Shown: positions 8,558 through 14,686, counted from the stretch's first letter. The stretch is DNA of 27,565 bases from Phelpsiimicrobium sp043802125 (GCA_043802125.1 JAZDLG010000027.1:1-27565); one strand, 5' to 3'. Made by a program: numbers and translations. Notes: generated by a model from the sequence alone, not told the origin.

Positions 8558-9004
8558 ATGTTTAAACAAAGCCATCTTTATGGCGTTATCGGGTTAGCCG
8601 CTTTATTTTTATTTACTATGCAGCCGGCTTTGCAGCCGGTTTTCGCGCAGCCGGCGAAGCAAGGGATGCCCGGCATGCAGGAGCATAAGAAGATGACTCC
8701 TGAGGAGATGGCTAAAAAGGATGAAGAGCGCATTAACGCAAGAGTACAAGAGATGACTAAGAACTTAGGCCTCACGCCGGAGCAGCAGGCCCAGGTCAGG
8801 GATATCCTTACTAAGACCGCATCCGAAGCAAGGAAGATAATGCAAGAGACCCGCGTTAAAATCGTGGGCCTTATGGAAAAAGACCGCGACGCCATAAAGG
8901 CGCTTCTGACTGAAGAGCAGAAAAAAATGTTTGAAGCGATGCGGCCAAAACCCGGGCAAGGCCAGGTTCCTCCTTTGCCACAGACTCCGGCAGAAGGTAA
9001 GTAG
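8558..9004 (+). CDS. Spy/CpxP-like periplasmic protein with LTxxQ motifs
   Basis: The 148-residue protein begins at ATG 8558, preceded by aaaggagagag. An in-frame upstream ATG at 8489 lies inside pyrF and has no such site, so I reject it. Residues 1-29 form a signal peptide ending near VFAQP. The mature part is helical and charged and has two LTxxQ-type motifs (LGLTPEQQAQVRDIL and LLTEEQKKMFEAM), the signature of the Spy/CpxP family of periplasmic chaperones or stress sensors. The ends are Pro, Gln and Met rich. It lies 22 bases after pyrF but is more likely a separate unit leading to the tRNA genes. The family call is good; the exact role is unknown. Confidence 0.85.
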   Translation: MFKQSHLYGVIGLAALFLFTMQPALQPVFAQPAKQGMPGMQEHKKMTPEEMAKKDEERINARVQEMTKNLGLTPEQQAQVRDILTKTASEARKIMQETRVKIVGLMEKDRDAIKALLTEEQKKMFEAMRPKPGQGQVPPLPQTPAEGK

Positions 9005-9034
9005 TTTTAAATTTTATGAAGCTTTAGCGAATAC

Positions 9035-9111
9035 GGGCGAATAGCTCAGTTGGTTAGAGCATCCGGTTTACATCCGGAAGGTCGTAGGTTCGACCCCTAC
9101 TTCGCCCACCA
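9035..9111 (+). tRNA. tRNA-Val (anticodon TAC)
   Basis: A full cloverleaf is visible. Acceptor gggcgaa (9035-9041) pairs with ttcgccc (9101-9107). The D arm is gctc/gagc, the anticodon stem tccgg/ccgga with loop tttacat gives anticodon TAC, and the T arm is gtagg-ttcgacc-cctac. The discriminator is A, and CCA is encoded (9109-9111). I see no promoter just upstream, so it may be read from the preceding unit. Confidence 0.96.
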
Positions 9112-9120
9112 TTTTTCTTC

Positions 9121-9149
9121 TTGCGTTGTTGGGGCATTTTTTGTATAAT
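9121..9149 (+). promoter_or_regulatory. Sigma70-type promoter for tRNA-Asp
   Basis: ttgcgt (9121-9126) and tataat (9144-9149) are separated by 17 bases, and the tRNA-Asp gene begins about 49 bases further on. Confidence 0.55.
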
Positions 9150-9197
9150 TCAAGCACCTAAAGGAATATTTCTAGTAATTTAACTCTATAAAATTTC

Positions 9198-9276
9198 GGG
9201 GACGTCGCTTAGCCTGGTTTAAGGCCCTTGATTGTCGATCAAGTGATCGTGGGTTCAAATCCCATCGTCCCCGCCA
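9198..9276 (+). tRNA. tRNA-Asp (anticodon GTC)
   Basis: Acceptor ggggacg (9198-9204) pairs with cgtcccc (9266-9272). The D arm is gctt/aggc. The anticodon stem cttga/tcaag encloses ttgtcga, giving GTC. The T arm is gtggg-ttcaaat-cccat. The discriminator is G, as expected for tRNA-Asp, and CCA is encoded at 9274-9276. An AT-rich accessory region begins directly downstream. Confidence 0.95.
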
Positions 9277-9308
9277 TTTGTTTTACGCAACTGGTTGTCA
9301 ACCAACGT

Positions 9309-9352
9309 AAAAGCCGTAATTTGATTATCAATAATCAGTTACGGCTTTTTTG
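9309..9352 (+). terminator. Intrinsic terminator after tRNA-Asp
   Basis: aaaagccgtaa (9309-9319) pairs perfectly with ttacggctttt (9339-9349), and the stem runs into a T-tract. The loop contains a second stem, tgatta/taatca (9322-9327 with 9332-9337). The symmetric A and T flanks would let it work on both strands. Confidence 0.85.
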
Positions 9353-9353
9353 T

Positions 9354-9381
9354 TTGCTTTGGTAATCTTTAGGATTATACT
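9354..9381 (+). promoter_or_regulatory. Possible promoter for the first accessory gene
   Basis: ttgctt (9354-9359) and tatact (9376-9381) are spaced by 16 bases, about 100 bases before the 204-residue ORF and just after the terminator. Confidence 0.4.
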
Positions 9382-9488
9382 GATTCTTGGATGTCGTAGC
9401 ACAAAAACGGCACAGTTGTCGGCCATGTTTTATTTAGAATAGTACCCATGAAAACTATATCGTACGATTTATTAAAATAGGAGATGTT

Positions 9489-10103
9489 ATGAATATAGTA
9501 GAAATTGGAATAGGTGCTGCTATAGGCGCTCTTGGTCAGCATATAGTTACTAATCTAAATGAGAAAAAAGTTAAACTTATTTACTATATCCATAACATAT
9601 CTTATTTTGAAATTACAATCGATTCAAAACAACCCACTTTAGATGGTTCAATCCCAGTTCCACAAAAAATCCATTTATACAGCCACTACATATTTATTAA
9701 AAATACTGGGAACTTATCGGCTCAAAATATTGAAGTTAAACATGCACATCTTCCAAAATATCTTACTGTGTTACCGAGCGAAACAGTATCTGAAGTAGAT
9801 AGGGAGAATGAAATAGTAAGAATTACTCAGATTCGTCCTAAAGAAGAAATATCTATATCATACCTGGATGATTACGCATACAGAATAGATGATATTTTTA
9901 AAACAATTGTTAAAAGCGATGCGGGCTATGCAAAGGGCGTTCCTGTGGCCATATCACAGATATATTCTAAAAGAGTAATTCGATTGCTTGGGATACTTGT
10001 AATTTTTGGTATTCTTTTTGTTCTATATTTACTTTATTTTCTTATGCCGTATTTAATTAATTTTGTTGATAACTTGCTGGCTATATTATTTTTTAAAAAA
10101 TAA
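9489..10103 (+). CDS. Unknown membrane-anchored protein with an Ig-like middle domain
   Basis: The 204-residue protein starts at ATG 9489 with aggag (9479-9483) upstream. It has a short Gly/Ala/Ile-rich N-terminal segment (residues 3-20). A beta-rich middle (about 28-150) includes HYIFIKNTGNLSAQNIEVKH, a pattern like the N-terminal strands of Ig or CARDB sandwiches. One or two C-terminal membrane helices follow (about 163-202, very rich in Leu, Ile and Phe). The coding region is AT rich with plain codons, unlike the GC-richer housekeeping genes, and sits just after a tRNA, which fits horizontal acquisition. I do not recognise the family. A small protein with a coiled-coil end follows after 17 bases. 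Confidence 0.75.
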   Translation: MNIVEIGIGAAIGALGQHIVTNLNEKKVKLIYYIHNISYFEITIDSKQPTLDGSIPVPQKIHLYSHYIFIKNTGNLSAQNIEVKHAHLPKYLTVLPSETVSEVDRENEIVRITQIRPKEEISISYLDDYAYRIDDIFKTIVKSDAGYAKGVPVAISQIYSKRVIRLLGILVIFGILFVLYLLYFLMPYLINFVDNLLAILFFKK

Positions 10104-10120
10104 AATATAAGGAGGTTGTC

Positions 10121-10315
10121 ATGGCTGCCATGCCTAGAGATTTTTTTGCAGAAAACCAGAGGTTATTTTCAAGTGCTACTGGTGATGCAGAACAGCAGGA
10201 GAAATTTAATCTTTATGGAGGATTATATGCTCTTGCCGAACAATTAGATAACATTAGCATCAGTCTTCGAAATATAGAAACAAGACTATACAATATAGAA
10301 AGCAAACTAAGGTAA
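10121..10315 (+). CDS. Small unknown protein with a C-terminal coiled coil
   Basis: This 64-residue ORF is preceded by a strong aaggagg site (10109-10115). The last half (AEQLDNISISLRNIETRLYN and onward) has heptad spacing of Leu and Ile, suggesting a short oligomerising helix. It has no signal peptide or membrane segment. It probably shares a transcript with the preceding membrane protein. No family is recognised. Confidence 0.65.
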   Translation: MAAMPRDFFAENQRLFSSATGDAEQQEKFNLYGGLYALAEQLDNISISLRNIETRLYNIESKLR

Positions 10316-10426
10316 TTTTTTAAATATTTGGGAGGCTATTTAGAAAGTGGCTCATATGCTGAAAAAGGCGAAAAGATATCCGAACGGGATACGATAGAGA
10401 TGCCTAAACGCTTCATGGGAGGTTGA
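10316..10426 (+). other. Possible remnant of a small ORF
   Basis: Directly after the stop of the 64-residue ORF the same frame stays open for 36 codons and ends at 10426, with a peptide-like end (SGSYAEKGEKISERDTIEMP). It has no ATG in frame, although a ggagg motif stands at 10330-10334. It may be the tail of a decayed gene, or chance. Confidence 0.15.
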
Positions 10427-10427
10427 A

Positions 10428-10703
10428 ATGAAATACAAAGATTTTTTGGACAAATTTAGCAAACTTGGCGTTCATCGGACAAAACTCGACTATGGGAAAG
10501 GGGTGAGATGTAACATCTCGCTGTATGTATATCCCGATGGCCATAGTAATTTTTATTTTATGAAAGATGATGGTTCTTGGGTGACACACAGGAAAGACCT
10601 TGTTACTATGCCGAGCAATAATACTTTAGAAACAGTTGGTATCTTCATTGATATTCTTGACAAGATGCACAAAAAAGCCAAGAAAATAAAGTTACGGCGC
10701 TAG
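10428..10703 (+). CDS. Unknown small soluble protein
   Basis: This 91-residue ORF starts at ATG 10428 after gggagg (10418-10423). The N-terminus is charged (MKYKDFLDKFSKLGVHRTKL), the middle is beta-rich and aromatic (NISLYVYPDGHSNFYFMKDD), and the end is a basic helix (KMHKKAKKIKLRR), which could bind nucleic acid. There are no cysteine motifs and no membrane segment. It belongs to the AT-rich block between tRNA-Asp and the toxin-antitoxin genes. I do not recognise the family. Confidence 0.6.
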   Translation: MKYKDFLDKFSKLGVHRTKLDYGKGVRCNISLYVYPDGHSNFYFMKDDGSWVTHRKDLVTMPSNNTLETVGIFIDILDKMHKKAKKIKLRR

Positions 10704-10730
10704 AAGAAACTCCTTTCCGTAAAATAATTC

Positions 10731-10743
10731 AGGGTCAGACCCT
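10731..10743 (+). repeat. agggtc-a-gaccct palindrome
   Basis: A 13-base perfect palindrome (6-base arms, single central base) lies in the gap between two accessory genes. Similar gggtcagaccc motifs flank REP-associated Y1 transposases in various bacteria. No transposase is present here, so any such link is an inference. Confidence 0.35.
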
Positions 10744-10827
10744 AAAACTAAAAGCTAATTGACAAGAGAAGGTATAATACCCTGTATTAACAAACTGTTT
10801 GTAAGACAACACATTTTCAGAATAGAC

Positions 10828-10855
10828 TTGACAAACGTACCAAAAATGGTACACT
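10828..10855 (+). promoter_or_regulatory. Promoter and operator of the HigBA-like module
   Basis: ttgaca (10828-10833) and tacact (10850-10855) are spaced by 16 bases. The perfect inverted repeat gtacc-6-ggtac (10837-10841 with 10848-10852) fills the spacer and enters the -10 box, the usual layout for autorepression by an antitoxin or TA complex. The toxin ATG at 10864 lies only nine bases beyond the -10 box, so the mRNA would be nearly leaderless. Confidence 0.6.
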
Positions 10856-10863
10856 TATAACAG

Positions 10864-11211
10864 ATGGATACGAGGCATTATTTACCGGTTAGATTCTTTA
10901 AAACAGGAACTGGGAACGAACCTGTAAGGGATTGGTTGAAATCTTTATCTCATGTGGATAAGAAGCTCATCGGCGAAGATATTAAAACCGTTCAATTTGG
11001 TTGGCCGATAGGAATGCCTTTAGTAAGAAAGCTAGGTTCTGACATATGGGAAGTAAGAACACACTTAAAGGATAAGATCGTGCGGGTTTTATTTACGGTA
11101 TTTGAAAATCAGATTGTTCTTTTGCACGGATTTATTAAAAAGACTCAGAAAACTCAAACGGATGGTCTGAATTTAGCCACAATGCGACTAAAGCAGGTAA
11201 GGAGAGGATAA
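10864..11211 (+). CDS. HigB/RelE-superfamily toxin (phage Gp49-like)
   Basis: The 115-residue protein has the pattern of the HigB-type mRNA interferase family that often annotates as phage-derived Gp49-like: GNEPVRDWLKSLSHVDKKLI, then PLVRKLGSDIWEVR, then KIVRVLFTVFENQIVLLHGF, then IKKTQKTQ. These toxins cleave mRNA on ribosomes. The start ATG 10864 has no Shine-Dalgarno site and lies close to the predicted transcription start. The antitoxin gene follows after four bases, the toxin-first order typical for higBA. Confidence 0.88.
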   Translation: MDTRHYLPVRFFKTGTGNEPVRDWLKSLSHVDKKLIGEDIKTVQFGWPIGMPLVRKLGSDIWEVRTHLKDKIVRVLFTVFENQIVLLHGFIKKTQKTQTDGLNLATMRLKQVRRG

Positions 11212-11215
11212 TCCT

Positions 11216-11506
11216 ATGAAAAAAACAAATAAGTACATAGGTTCCAGTTTTGATGACTTTCTGAAAGAAGAAGGCATCTTGGAAGAAACACAAGCAGCAG
11301 CTGCAAAAAAAGTCTTTGCCCTAAAACTTATGAAAATTATGAAGGAGAAGAAAATCTCTAAGACTGAAATGACGATGAGGATGCATACAAAGAGCCGTGC
11401 GCAATTAGATAGGCTTCTCGATCCCGCCAATACTTCAGTTACGCTATTAACATTAGAGAAAGCAGCTAATGCAGTCGGCAAACACTTGGAAGTCCAGCTT
11501 GTGTAA
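11216..11506 (+). CDS. HigA-like XRE-family antitoxin
   Basis: This 96-residue helix-turn-helix protein contains KKISKTEMTMRMHTKSRAQL followed by LDPANTSVTLLTLEKAANAV, the usual arrangement of XRE/HigA antitoxins next to Gp49-like toxins. It would neutralise the toxin upstream and bind the palindrome at 10837-10852. ATG 11216 has aggagag (11205-11211) upstream, within the end of the toxin gene. No damage is visible. Confidence 0.87.
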   Translation: MKKTNKYIGSSFDDFLKEEGILEETQAAAAKKVFALKLMKIMKEKKISKTEMTMRMHTKSRAQLDRLLDPANTSVTLLTLEKAANAVGKHLEVQLV

Positions 11507-11618
11507 CATAGTACACTTCCAGCACAGCTGGTTTCTTAATTCTCATAACCTCTTTTGATATAAATAGATAGAAATTTACGGGATGGTTTCCCCATTTATT
11601 GTTATTAAAAAATTTTAC

Positions 11619-11647
11619 TTGATATACATATATAACAATGTTATACT
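11619..11647 (+). promoter_or_regulatory. Promoter and operator of the second toxin-antitoxin module
   Basis: ttgata (11619-11624) and tatact (11642-11647) are spaced by 17 bases. The 15-base palindrome tataac-aat-gttata (11631-11645) covers the spacer end and most of the -10 box, a fitting site for a ribbon-helix-helix antitoxin. Confidence 0.65.
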
Positions 11648-11659
11648 TTTTTACAAAAG

Positions 11660-11679
11660 CCTGCCTGCCGGCAGGCAGG
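11660..11679 (+). repeat. 20-base perfect palindrome of the cctgcc type
   Basis: cctgcctgccggcaggcagg is a perfect palindrome between the promoter and the start of the antitoxin gene. Its right edge merges with the gggagg ribosome binding site (11678-11683), so a hairpin in the mRNA could mask that site. A near-identical copy with one mismatch is at 27196-27215. Confidence 0.75.
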
Positions 11680-11689
11680 GAGGTAAGAT

Positions 11690-11908
11690 ATGACTATATT
11701 AAAAGCCTTTCGTTTACCGGCTGGGTTGGCCCATAGTTTGTCTTCATTGGCAAAAGCTACGCATCGCAGCGAAAAATTCTATGTCACCGAAGCTTTGACT
11801 CACTATATGGAAGATTATGCTGATGCTCAGATTGCCAAAGATCGCTTTAACGATCCCAAATCTAGGATCATTTCCGCAGCAGAGCTGAGGAAACGGCTCG
11901 ATGTATAA
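11690..11908 (+). CDS. Ribbon-helix-helix antitoxin (RelB/CopG type)
   Basis: The 72-residue protein starts MTILKAFRLPAGLAHSLSSL, continues with a helix (KATHRSEKFYVTEALTHYME), and ends in the negatively charged and then basic tail common to RelB-like antitoxins. It would bind the toxin and repress its own promoter at 11631-11645. The start ATG 11690 has gggaggt (11678-11684) with a 5-base spacing. It overlaps the toxin gene by eight bases, giving coupled translation. Confidence 0.87.
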   Translation: MTILKAFRLPAGLAHSLSSLAKATHRSEKFYVTEALTHYMEDYADAQIAKDRFNDPKSRIISAAELRKRLDV

Positions 11909-12158
11909 GGTTGTTTATCTTGATCAGGTTGAAGAGGATCTTAAAAAGCTGGACAAATCTGTAGTTAGAAAAATTCTTAGCCGAATCGAAACTTATCTTG
12001 CTCAGGATCCAAAACGACTAGGAAAATCTTTGAAAGGAGATTTTCAGGGATTTTGGCGATACCGCTGGGGTGATTATCGCGTTATCTACAAAATATCGGA
12101 ACGAGAGATACTAATTGTTGTTTTACGTATCAGTCATAAAAAAGAAGTGTATGAATAG
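11901..12158 (+). CDS. RelE/ParE-family toxin
   Basis: The 85-residue protein has the classic RelE layout: YKVVYLDQVEEDLKKLDKSV at the start, LGKSLKGDFQGFWRYRWGDY in the middle with the conserved R-G-D-YR pattern, and VLRISHKKEVYE at the end, where the HKKEVY motif holds residues linked to ribosome-dependent mRNA cleavage. It lacks its own ribosome site and starts inside the antitoxin gene. The conserved residues look intact. Confidence 0.9.
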   Translation: MYKVVYLDQVEEDLKKLDKSVVRKILSRIETYLAQDPKRLGKSLKGDFQGFWRYRWGDYRVIYKISEREILIVVLRISHKKEVYE

Positions 12159-12178
12159 CTTTTTACCGGGAGGTACGT

Positions 12179-12310
12179 ATGGGCAGGAAAGCGTTCGGAC
12201 CGACAAAGAAAAAAGCGTGTGATACCAGAAGAGACTGCAAGAAAAGGAAGCAGCCGGCAGGCGAAGCAAAAGCGCAGGGCGAAGTTCCGCAGCATGCGCG
12301 CATGTTTTAA
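12179..12310 (+). CDS. Short basic protein of 43 residues
   Basis: An ATG at 12179 follows a strong gggagg site (12168-12173) with 5-base spacing, and the frame runs to TAA at 12308. The peptide starts MGRKAFGPTKKKACDTRRDC and is rich in Lys and Arg, with two cysteines six residues apart. It could bind nucleic acid or a metal, but two cysteines are too few for a standard zinc finger. It sits 20 bases after the RelE-like toxin. The good ribosome site is the main support. Confidence 0.5.
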   Translation: MGRKAFGPTKKKACDTRRDCKKRKQPAGEAKAQGEVPQHARMF

Positions 12311-12316
12311 AAGCAA

Positions 12317-13120
12317 ATGTCTATTTTAAAGCTTCTTGTATCCGCGGTTTTAGCGATTGGCTTATCTTTTTTATTTTTAAGATACATTGAAGTCCGCACC
12401 ATTTTTTACCCCACAAAAGAATTGGCATCTTTTCCCGGCAGGGCTGGCCTTGATTTTCAGGATGTTTTTTTCAAAGCAGCCGGGAACGTAGAGCTTAATG
12501 GATGGTTTATTCCATCCAAAAACGCTAAATATACTGTTCTTTTTTGTCATGGGAACGCGGGTAACATCAGCCACCGCATAGAAAAATTGAAGTTCTTTAA
12601 TGAATTGGGATGCAATGTTTTTATATTTGATTATGAGGGGTATGGCAAAAGCCGGGGTAAGCCGTCAGAAGCAAACCTTTATAGAGACGCTAGAGCAGCC
12701 TATGAATATTTATTATCTCGCGATATAGCTCCAGATCAAGTTATCGGCTACGGAGAATCCATAGGCGGAGCCGTCATTACTGATCTTGCTTCCAGGCAGG
12801 AGATGAAGGCCGTGATTTTAGACAGTACCTTTACGAGCACAAAAGATATGATAAGATATGCCTATCCTTTTTTGCCTTACTGGATATTCTCCAGCCGGTT
12901 TGATTCCGAGGCCAAAATAAGGAACATTAAGGTCCCTAAGCTTATTATCCATAGCCAGGATGATGAGATCGTTCCTTTTAAATTGGGAAGAAAACTTTAC
13001 GAGGTTTCAGCTCAGCCAAAAGAATTTTTGAAGATCCACGGAGGCCACAATAGCAATTTTTTTGAATCGGCAGGGTTTCTTAAAGAAAAAATAAGCAATT
13101 TTATCAGAGACTTAAAATGA
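12317..13120 (+). CDS. Alpha/beta hydrolase, membrane-anchored (BEM46/YfhR-like)
   Basis: The 267-residue protein has an N-terminal membrane helix (residues 3-23), then a serine hydrolase fold. The oxyanion motif is FCHGNAGN, the nucleophile elbow is GYGESIGG, the likely acid is the Asp in HSQDDEIVPF, and the His is in GGHNSNF. This set matches the BEM46/YfhR-like group of esterases or peptidases anchored in the inner membrane. The substrate cannot be told. It starts six bases after the small basic ORF and has no strong ribosome site. Confidence 0.88.
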   Translation: MSILKLLVSAVLAIGLSFLFLRYIEVRTIFYPTKELASFPGRAGLDFQDVFFKAAGNVELNGWFIPSKNAKYTVLFCHGNAGNISHRIEKLKFFNELGCNVFIFDYEGYGKSRGKPSEANLYRDARAAYEYLLSRDIAPDQVIGYGESIGGAVITDLASRQEMKAVILDSTFTSTKDMIRYAYPFLPYWIFSSRFDSEAKIRNIKVPKLIIHSQDDEIVPFKLGRKLYEVSAQPKEFLKIHGGHNSNFFESAGFLKEKISNFIRDLK

Positions 13121-13165
13121 ACAGAACAGTTTGTCTCACTGTTTTCTCAGCATAAATCTCTGCTT

Positions 13166-13192
13166 TTGATTTGCTCTTCTATAGAGTATAAT
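13166..13192 (+). promoter_or_regulatory. Possible promoter before the two-helix protein
   Basis: A good tataat (13187-13192) is preceded by ttgatt (13166-13171) with a short 15-base spacer, about 50 bases before the next gene. Confidence 0.35.
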
Positions 13193-13242
13193 TTATTACA
13201 TGTTGGTGTGTATTTTGTTCTAAAATAACTGTTATAAAGGCC

Positions 13243-13473
13243 ATGACGGAAGAAAAGAAAGAAAAGTGGTATTTTAGGAATTCCGTGATGATCATTATTT
13301 TCCTTGTTGCCGGGCCCCTGGTATTATTCTTGGTATGGTTTAATCCGCGCCTTAACATTAAGACGAAGGCTGCAGTGACAATAGCCGTCCTTATTTTGAG
13401 TTACACTTTGTGGATGATGACGCAGGCTTCTGTAAAAAGCATAGGCGAATATTACAAACAGATATTCTCGTGA
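13243..13473 (+). CDS. Small protein with two membrane helices
   Basis: This 76-residue ORF has a charged start, two hydrophobic segments (about residues 14-30 and 40-60), and a short tail (SVKSIGEYYKQIFS). It overlaps the GTG start of the flavin reductase by GTGA, which supports translation of both. There is no recognisable family and only a weak ribosome site (aaagg). It may be an inner membrane accessory protein. Confidence 0.6.
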   Translation: MTEEKKEKWYFRNSVMIIIFLVAGPLVLFLVWFNPRLNIKTKAAVTIAVLILSYTLWMMTQASVKSIGEYYKQIFS

Positions 13474-14309
13474 AGAAAGACCTTAAAGAAATAAGGCCGG
13501 AAGCTATCAAAGATAATCCTTTCCGCGCTATCGGGCAGGAGTGGATGCTGATAACAGCCGGTGAAAAAGCCAAGTTTAATATGATGACCGCCAGCTGGGG
13601 CGGCTGGGGCGTGCTATGGCACAGGCCTATCTGTTTTTGCGTTGTGCGGCCCGGACGCTACACTTATGAGTTCATGGAGAAAACGAAGTATTTCACCCTT
13701 TCTTATTTCGGCAAAAAATACAAGAAAGCCCTGGAGTTTTGCGGCACCAAGTCCGGCCGCGATGTAGATAAAGTAAAGGCTACAGGCCTGACGCCCGTAG
13801 AAGACAAAAAGGGATGCGTGTATTTTAAAGAAGCGAGGCTGGTCATCATGTTAAAAAAGATCTATTTTCAGCAAATCGACCCTGATCACTTTCTTGACCC
13901 TAAGATCAATGAGAATTATCCCAAGAAAGATTTCCACCGTCTCTACGTCGGCGAGGTCGTCAAGTGCTTAGCCCGCGGTGCCTTAGTATTGCTTGTGGTT
14001 TTTTCATTGACCCCTTTCGCGTTTTCCCAGGAGAGCGGCTCCAAAGACTCCATGCCGGCAACGGAGCGGGTGGCAATGGAGCAGGCTATAAAAAAAGATA
14101 CAAACCTTATGGAATCCATCAAAGAGCTGGCGCAAGATCCTCAAGTGCTGGATACTCTAGCAGACCCGCAGATAAAGGATGCTCTCATGCGTCAGGATAT
14201 TGAGTATCTAAAGAATAACGAGAAGTTCCTGAAGTTTATGGAGAATCCGACTATTAAGAAGATCATAGAAAGCGCTAAAGCCCTTGCGGCTAATCAAACC
14301 AAAGAGTGA
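13470..14309 (+). CDS. Flavin reductase-like domain fused to a signal-like segment and helical secreted domain
   Basis: I place the start at GTG 13470, which overlaps the previous stop. Residues 1-170 look like a complete flavin reductase family protein (FMN-binding split barrel): NMMTASWGGWGVLWHRPICF, then FTLSYFGKKYKKALEFCGTK, and a typical end (FHRLYVGEVVKCL). Without a stop the frame continues into a hydrophobic stretch (171-187, GALVLLVVFSLTPFAFS) that looks like a signal peptide ending near SQ. About 90 helical residues follow, with repeated DP-type motifs (AQDPQVLDTLADPQIKDAL, ENPTIKKIIE) reminiscent of STI1-like modules. Such topology is unusual: a cytoplasmic flavoprotein with a periplasmic tail. 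Either two genes have fused through loss of a stop and start, or the second part is started internally (for example TTG 13989). Confidence 0.75.
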   Translation: MKKDLKEIRPEAIKDNPFRAIGQEWMLITAGEKAKFNMMTASWGGWGVLWHRPICFCVVRPGRYTYEFMEKTKYFTLSYFGKKYKKALEFCGTKSGRDVDKVKATGLTPVEDKKGCVYFKEARLVIMLKKIYFQQIDPDHFLDPKINENYPKKDFHRLYVGEVVKCLARGALVLLVVFSLTPFAFSQESGSKDSMPATERVAMEQAIKKDTNLMESIKELAQDPQVLDTLADPQIKDALMRQDIEYLKNNEKFLKFMENPTIKKIIESAKALAANQTKE

Positions 14310-14327
14310 TATAGAGGGAGAGTCCTG

Positions 14328-14576
14328 ATGGCAGAAAAAGTTAAGATCAATTTCGGGCAGGAGATCGTTGACGCCACGCCTGTTGATATCAACCAGGCGA
14401 ATGAATATTTTAACCAGTATTTTATTGAGGACGGGACGGTCTTGAAGATGAAGTTAGTCGCGACAAAGGTATTCCGTATTGATGACCGTTATGATCAGGA
14501 CGGCAACCCCATCTATTTCGTCCAATCCACGAACGTGCTTTCAGTGAACAGCCCGTCAAATCTGAAGAAGAGATAA
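14328..14576 (+). CDS. Small unknown protein
   Basis: This 82-residue protein starts at ATG 14328 with agggagag upstream. It contains QANEYFNQYFIEDGTVLKMK and later VFRIDDRYDQDGNPIYFVQS, a pattern I associate loosely with small conserved hypothetical proteins in planctomycete-like genomes. It has no signal, no membrane segment and no cysteine. It lies 18 bases after the fused flavin reductase gene and precedes a long gap. Function unknown. Confidence 0.7.
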   Translation: MAEKVKINFGQEIVDATPVDINQANEYFNQYFIEDGTVLKMKLVATKVFRIDDRYDQDGNPIYFVQSTNVLSVNSPSNLKKR

Positions 14577-14590
14577 AACCTGATATCGGG

Positions 14591-14656
14591 GCGCCGAGGT
14601 AGAGGCGCCGAGGTCCGACCTCGGCGTTCGGCGACCTCGGCGTTCGGGGCCTCGGA
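14591..14656 (+). repeat. GC-rich palindromic array
   Basis: gcgccgaggt occurs twice (14591-14600 and 14605-14614). cgacctcggcgttcgg is duplicated exactly in tandem (14616-14631 and 14632-14647). cgccgaggt (14606-14614) pairs with acctcggcg (14618-14626) around a 3-base loop. ggcctcgg ends the array. It occupies the start of the 14577-14977 gap and shares its ccgagg core with pyrK 6453-6479. Confidence 0.65.
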
Positions 14657-14686
14657 AAGCGCTTTCTTGGAACATCAGTTTCTACC

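Noticed and set aside
9449..9481. Ten-codon ORF (MKTISYDLLK) before the 204-residue gene
   Set aside because: Too short and without a ribosome site; probably chance.
10759..10778. ttgaca followed by tataat upstream of the HigBA-like module
   Set aside because: The boxes are only eight bases apart, too close for a sigma70 promoter; the pair at 10828-10855 is better placed.
9198..12310. Integrated element with attachment sites
   Set aside because: I could not find a copy of the tRNA-Asp 3' end or an integrase in the window, so I report only an accessory region.
13964..14203. 79-codon ORF in another frame inside the flavin reductase fusion
   Set aside because: Composition is not protein-like and it overlaps a well-supported domain; the fused frame carries the real signal peptide and helices.
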